Of a stretch of DNA of 64,000 nucleotides, positions 59,198-64,000 are shown piece by piece (position 1 is the stretch's first letter; each line of letters begins with the position of its first letter). The position numbers and the translations under genes are program-made. The stretch is taken from NCBI RefSeq assembly GCF_003590095.1, contig NC_039493.1, positions 6,262,001 to 6,326,000 of the forward strand, written 5' to 3'. The notes under the pieces were generated by a model, which saw nothing but the letters and a program-made list of their open reading frames with translations, did no database searches and was not told the DNA's origin. This stretch comes from Trichoplusia ni. Lineage: Eukaryota; Arthropoda; Insecta; Lepidoptera; Noctuidae.

Positions 59198-60874
59198 TAT
59201 AGATAACAAGTAATACACAAGTTAAGTATTTCCTGGATTATGAGATAACGATATCACGTCTGTTGTATGATTCCAAAATATCGCTGAAACAACTGAATTT
59301 ATATCCACTTAGGAATGTCAAAAGGGTGAACAAATACATATTTTGAAAACATTTTTGTACTCTTTGCTATAATATAGAGAGTATTCGAACCTGTAACTCG
59401 CTTGAAACTATTAGCTTATTGAATTTGTTCATACCATCGTGACGGGTTATATGGCGGACGTGATTTTTTCCTATATATTTTGTATTCTCGGTTATAAGCG
59501 CTTTCTGCGTATTAAATAATGATTTTCTTATTTTGGTTGTGCACCGCGTTCTTGTCCACGCAGTTATTAAAAATAAAACATAGTTATATTTACTTGTAAA
59601 ACCGCAAGATTGAACCTTCAGATAAAACTGAAGTACGAGTGTACATCTTGCTATTTAATTACTTTAGATGTTTCGCTCATTTAGTATTTTTTTAATTGTG
59701 TCATTAATGTTATCATTTTGTTGATAGTGTCGAAATCAAGCTTAGTGTTGTTTATGCACACTGATTATAATGAATATAAGTAGAAAATATTCTCTTGGAA
59801 TTTTGAAAAACAAAGTAGTAGCCACAACGTTTTATTTTCACGTAGGGTAAAAGTCTTATGACAAGCAGGTAATTTTTTTCAAGGTAAATTAAACGCGAGT
59901 AAAATATTTCAGCCAGCGAGTTGGCTTTAAAATCCTAATGTGATCCCTTCATATTTCAAAAGCTTTGATATATAATATATAATAATAAAACAATCACTGT
60001 CAATTTGTCAATTGAATTAACAGTATCATGTTCGACAGAATCGTGTCATATAGCGTGCATTGTAGACACCGCAAGCCTCTTCATGTGTGAGTACGCTCAC
60101 CTACTAAACACCTAATTAATACGGTATTATAAACCTCAGGCTTGCGGCTTGCGTCTAGACGTGTGTGCATAGTTGGACATAGTTGCAGGTGCCACACCGC
60201 AACACTGGAGGGAATGTCACATGTGTAGGAATGTCCTCGTATATGTCCAACAATATTGAGGTTTTTGGCGATTATCGTGGGTAGGAACAAATAGTATGGT
60301 GAGTTTTAGTCTTTTATCGACATCGTACCAATCGTATCGTCAAGATACTTTAATGTAGTTTTTGGGTAAATTGAAAAAAAGATTACGAAAATTATGTTTC
60401 TTTAACAAAAGTTTTCGCCAAAAGAGAGCTTAAAAAGATGGAAAATAAAAAAATATACTTACGATATAATTATTATCATTGAAAATCTTATGAAAATGAT
60501 TTGTTAAAGCAAGGCTATCGTACCAAATATAAACAAACAAGATGGCACAAACTCTACCCCAAAACTGATCACCAACCAGATAAATCGAAAAGATCTGACC
60601 CAAAATATCGAGGACACATTAAAACTCAATCATCACGTCATTATTCAAATGTGGGTAAGTAAAGCTCTTACAATTCTATGCGAGTTTCATGCATCGGGTC
60701 AATGTTCTATAGATAGGTCTCGCGTGGGGCCTATCTAACCTGATGGCTCTACAATGTAAAGTAGAGCAGGAGATAGGCGTGTTTCAGGGTACTTTATGTT
60801 TATTATGAGAAGCAGTGGTGCTTCCTAAATTTGATCTATGAACGATTAGTTACGGCTGTATACGTCGTAGCAAC

Positions 60875-60898
60875 CGCCGTAGCTACTACGCTACGGCG
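60875..60898. repeat. Perfect hairpin, 9-bp GC-rich stem
   Basis: CGCCGTAGC-TACTAC-GCTACGGCG, inside a wider CGTAG/GTAGC-rich imperfect palindrome at about 60,855-60,915. Confidence 0.75.
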
Positions 60899-62241
60899 TA
60901 GCTGTGCTACAAGCTATGAGAAAGTACGAATCTACAGATGTTTTTCAATTCAGCTACATTTTATATTACACTTACCTACGTAATATATCTAAAGAAATAA
61001 TCAGCCTGATTGTATCATGGATTTTGTTGATACATTGAGTATAAAACCAGTATCGATGTTATCACAATAGTAATTAAAATTAAAGATAACAGTCACTCCT
61101 GTTGTCGTTATGTGTAAAATAATTTATCAATTTTACGATTAGCAGATGTTTGATGCCTTTTTAGTATCTATTTCATGTCAAATTTTGATTTGCCTCTTTT
61201 CATTTTTTTAAGTATCAATTATATTGCAATATTTAAATTTAAATTAGACGCGTTTTATCCGTTCTTATTGGATGATGTCTTTCTGGACAAGTAGACTATC
61301 AAATACAAAACCATTTTTCAAATTGTAACAATAAATCTTAACAATAAGGCATTCAACCAAAAAAAAACTTTTTTTTTGCAGCTTTGTAATTATTATAGAA
61401 AATAAACAATACCTGCAAACCAGCAGCTCCTGGCCTACATTCGAGGTAGAATAACTCAACAGGCTCTCTATTATTGCCGGAGTCGGATGAGGTACGCCAT
61501 TCGATTCCCATTTCTAAATCCAATTTCGCACTACCCTCAACAGCTGGATTTACATTGCGCCGATAGACGACGGTTTAAAAACTTTTAAGGCTTTTTTTAA
61601 TTAAATCTACATTGGAATCGGATTTTGATTTTGAAAATTGTCGGTTGTATTGTTGTCAGGGAGATAAATGAGTGTTATATTGTAATCCTGCCTCTTAATT
61701 TAGTAGCATAAATCGCAACTTTAAAACAGAGAGTTTGCAAAAAAATACAAAATGAAGCGAATTTCAAAAAACAAATGACGAATTTATTTTAATATAAATA
61801 TGAGTCATTGATACATAAATATTAATAAACAAACACAAAGACAAAACATGGAAACATTGAATCAAAATATACTGTCGTAAAAGCGAATCACAAACATGTA
61901 CTTCTTCCAATAAAATCATGAATCAAAGCTCAATTCTTCAACAATGTGCTCCAAGTTCCATTCACTCACAGTTCTTTTCATTCACACGACAAACTGAACG
62001 ACCGACACTATCGCACAGGTCGAAAAAGTCATTCTCTTACTCAACACGAAGGCCGTACAAGCTTCTATTGTCAAAATACCATTGGATCGTGAAGAAAATA
62101 GAATAACAAACTCGTAACAAAACGTCCGTCAAAATTGGTGAAAATGTCGGCACGTGACAACCCTAACTTAGGCATTAGGGTTGCCTCTGTTTTATTAATA
62201 TATGTTTTAGTGATTCAGTGTGCATTTGTGGAATAATTAGT

Positions 62242-62307
62242 TACCTACGTTTTTCAATACCTAGCTTTAGTAGTACAACTAAAGCTAGGTATTGAAAAAC
62301 GTAGGTA
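62242..62307. repeat. Perfect hairpin, 30-bp stem and 6-nt loop
   Basis: 62,242-62,271 and 62,278-62,307 are exact reverse complements (arm begins TACCTACGTTTTTCAATACC), with loop AGTACA. It could be a small foldback element or a precursor-like RNA hairpin; the sequence alone does not say. Confidence 0.85.
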
Positions 62308-62716
62308 CGAAATCAATAGAAAATTATTTGAACGTAAGCAATTTCAATCATTTCGGTTTTACACTCTACTCTTTTAAAAAGTATTCATGTTAGAGCTCTG
62401 AATTTAAGAGAAATAATATACCTACATACTGAATACATGACATTAAATTCTTAATCAAATAAAACAACAACAGTACATCACGGCTGTATACCCTGAAGAG
62501 TAAGCTCAGGCTGTCACACGTACCACAATGAAAACCAATATTCTTATGGAAATTAGTTGTTTAACTTGCCCTAGGGTTATCACAACACTGTTATTATTCT
62601 GAAAATTAAATACCGTTTACTTTATACCTAAGAAGTATATTGAAAATGGTGTAAGGTTTCTACTTATGGCATTTATTACTAAGACAAACGGGTACCGAAC
62701 AAATAATCTCCTATCA

Positions 62717-62945
62717 CTACATAGTATAAAACAAAGTCGCTTTTTCTGTCATCATGTTGTATGTCCCTATGAACGCTTAAATCTTTAAAACTACGCAACG
62801 GATTTTGATGCGGTTTTCAACAATAGATAGAACAATTCTTGAGGAAGGTTTTAGTGTATAATAAGTTTAGGTTTTGTGTAAACTGACAATATTACAACGA
62901 TATTAGTTAAACATGTCGGAAAAAATTAAGCCATTCGAGAGCTTT
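62717..62945 (+). mobile_element. Dispersed insect repeat, AAACTACGCAACGGATTTTG family
   Basis: ATAGTATAAAACAAAGTCGC, TTAAATCTTTAAAACTACGC, AACGGATTTTGATGCGG and GAGGAAGGTTTTAGTGTATA are landmarks of a repeat seen widely in moths and other insects. Single copy here, so the boundaries are approximate. Assignment by recognition. Confidence 0.5.
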
Positions 62946-63311
62946 CCTCCAGAACGCTGCCAAAACCTTTTGAGTTACAACAAAACTATGTATGGCGGGT
63001 TTGTACCTCTTTAATAAATCTACAAAAAAGTCCGCGGTGGTATATGTCTATCTTCCAAGGATAACCCACAATAACCATTTTTATGTGTTTTCTTAATACA
63101 GTAAAATTATGGGTTATTTACGAACCTATTTTTAACAATACAGTATTAATCCTTATCCAAATAAATAAGTTAGATATATTATACATGTAATATAGAACAA
63201 AATTGCCTGTTACACTACACCAAAAAAGAATAGGTAATGAGTTATCGTAATATTAAAATCTCCGCGCGAGAAATTAAAAATCGATGAAACGTAGCGAAGA
63301 TATCGTTGGCA

Positions 63312-63557
63312 TCTATATACTAATATACTTATACTTATACTAATATATAAAGCTGAAGAGTTTGTTTGTTTGTTTGTTTGAACGCGCTAATCTCAGGAAC
63401 TACTGGTTCAAATTGAAAAAATATTTTTGTGTTGAATAGACCATTAATCGAGAAAGGTTTTAGGCTATATATCATCACGCTGCGACCAATAGGAGCGAAG
63501 AAAAAGTCATAACTTATATCTTCTAACCACGCAGACGAAGTCGCGGGCAACAGCTAG
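63312..63557 (+). mobile_element. Non-autonomous Helitron (Lep1-like)
   Basis: Starts TCTATATACTAATATACTTA with a small duplication of the ATACTTATACTAATAT block, and ends GGGCAACAGCTAG before a T. It has four TTTG units. The block between GGAGCGAAG and CATAACTTATATC is shortened by about 30 bases. Confidence 0.85.
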
Positions 63558-63699
63558 TAACTTATAAAATAAAAAACAATTTTTTGTAAATAACTATAAC
63601 ACAGTCAAATAAAACATTATTTTTAAACTGTCCAATGATTCTGCTTAGAGCTTAAACACTGAAAACATACCTAGTTTGCTGCGAAATTTAACTGTGTAC

Positions 63700-63822
63700 C
63701 TATTAAATATTTCAACTGTTACGTTTCATGAGATATAAGCTGATGACGGACGGATAGACAGACACACAGACAGCGCACCCTTAGTAATAAGGTTCCAATT
63801 TTACATTTTTGGTACGGATCCG
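63700..63822 (-). repeat. Dispersed 'GTCTGTCCGTC' family repeat, inverted
   Basis: ATTTCAACTGTTACGTTTCA, TGAGATATAAGCTGATGACG, GACGGATAGACAGACACACA and TTAGTAATAAGGTTCC are the reverse-oriented landmarks of the family seen at 28,587 and 36,428. Confidence 0.55.
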
Positions 63823-64000
63823 TTGTAAACGATATAAACAAAAAAAAACAAAACAGTTACAACTATTGCTATGCCAGCCCTACGCACCACGCAGGGTTGT
63901 TGATCGCTAAAATAAACAAGCGCCCACCGGTCACCGATCTGTTGACCGTACCTACATACACACGTATACACGTATCTTGGTTGTCAACTTTACTCCCATC

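Larger units (their letters stand above)
56096..64000. other. Gene-free AT-rich flank
   Basis: No convincing gene upstream of B2 to the end of the window. Helitrons, SINEs and palindromes inside it are listed separately. Open frames such as that at 57,900-58,145 (minus) show no domain. Confidence 0.45.

Overview
The window looks like AT-rich nuclear DNA from a lepidopteran insect, probably a moth. The evidence is spliced genes with TATA boxes and AATAAA signals, a dense scatter of short non-autonomous repeats of kinds common in moths and butterflies, and one gene family with moth-like secreted proteins. The repeats include Helitrons ending in CTAG with an internal (TTTG)n tract, tRNA-derived SINEs, and RTE-like LINE tails ending in GAT repeats. 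No bacterial, viral or CRISPR features were seen.

Positions 1 to about 41,350 form a gene desert. No convincing protein-coding gene was found there. It holds Helitron copies (including a head-to-tail pair), SINE and LINE fragments, a 125-bp perfect inverted repeat, and AT-rich filler. It could be intergenic or a very long intron.

Positions 41,374 to 56,095 hold the only clear genes: five members of one family of short, secreted, valine/proline/alanine-rich proteins. Three lie on the + strand (subfamily A: 226, 213 and 213 aa) and two on the - strand (subfamily B: 206 and 176 aa). All five share one gene plan: a TATA box, a CA start site about 30 nt downstream, a short non-coding exon 1, an intron of 131-199 nt, and a single coding exon whose ATG lies a few bases after the acceptor. 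They also share a signal peptide, a central LVQIILNIN motif and an IGTPxLPxPVVVLPExLN C-terminus. Between these motifs lie in-frame repeats that vary in copy number. A decayed sixth copy lies inverted between the first two genes. The function is not recognised. The composition resembles low-complexity structural or cuticular proteins, but that is inference only.

Positions 56,096 to 64,000 are again gene-free, with Helitrons, SINEs and short palindromes. Repeat family names are assigned by recognition and terminal motifs; no database search was possible.
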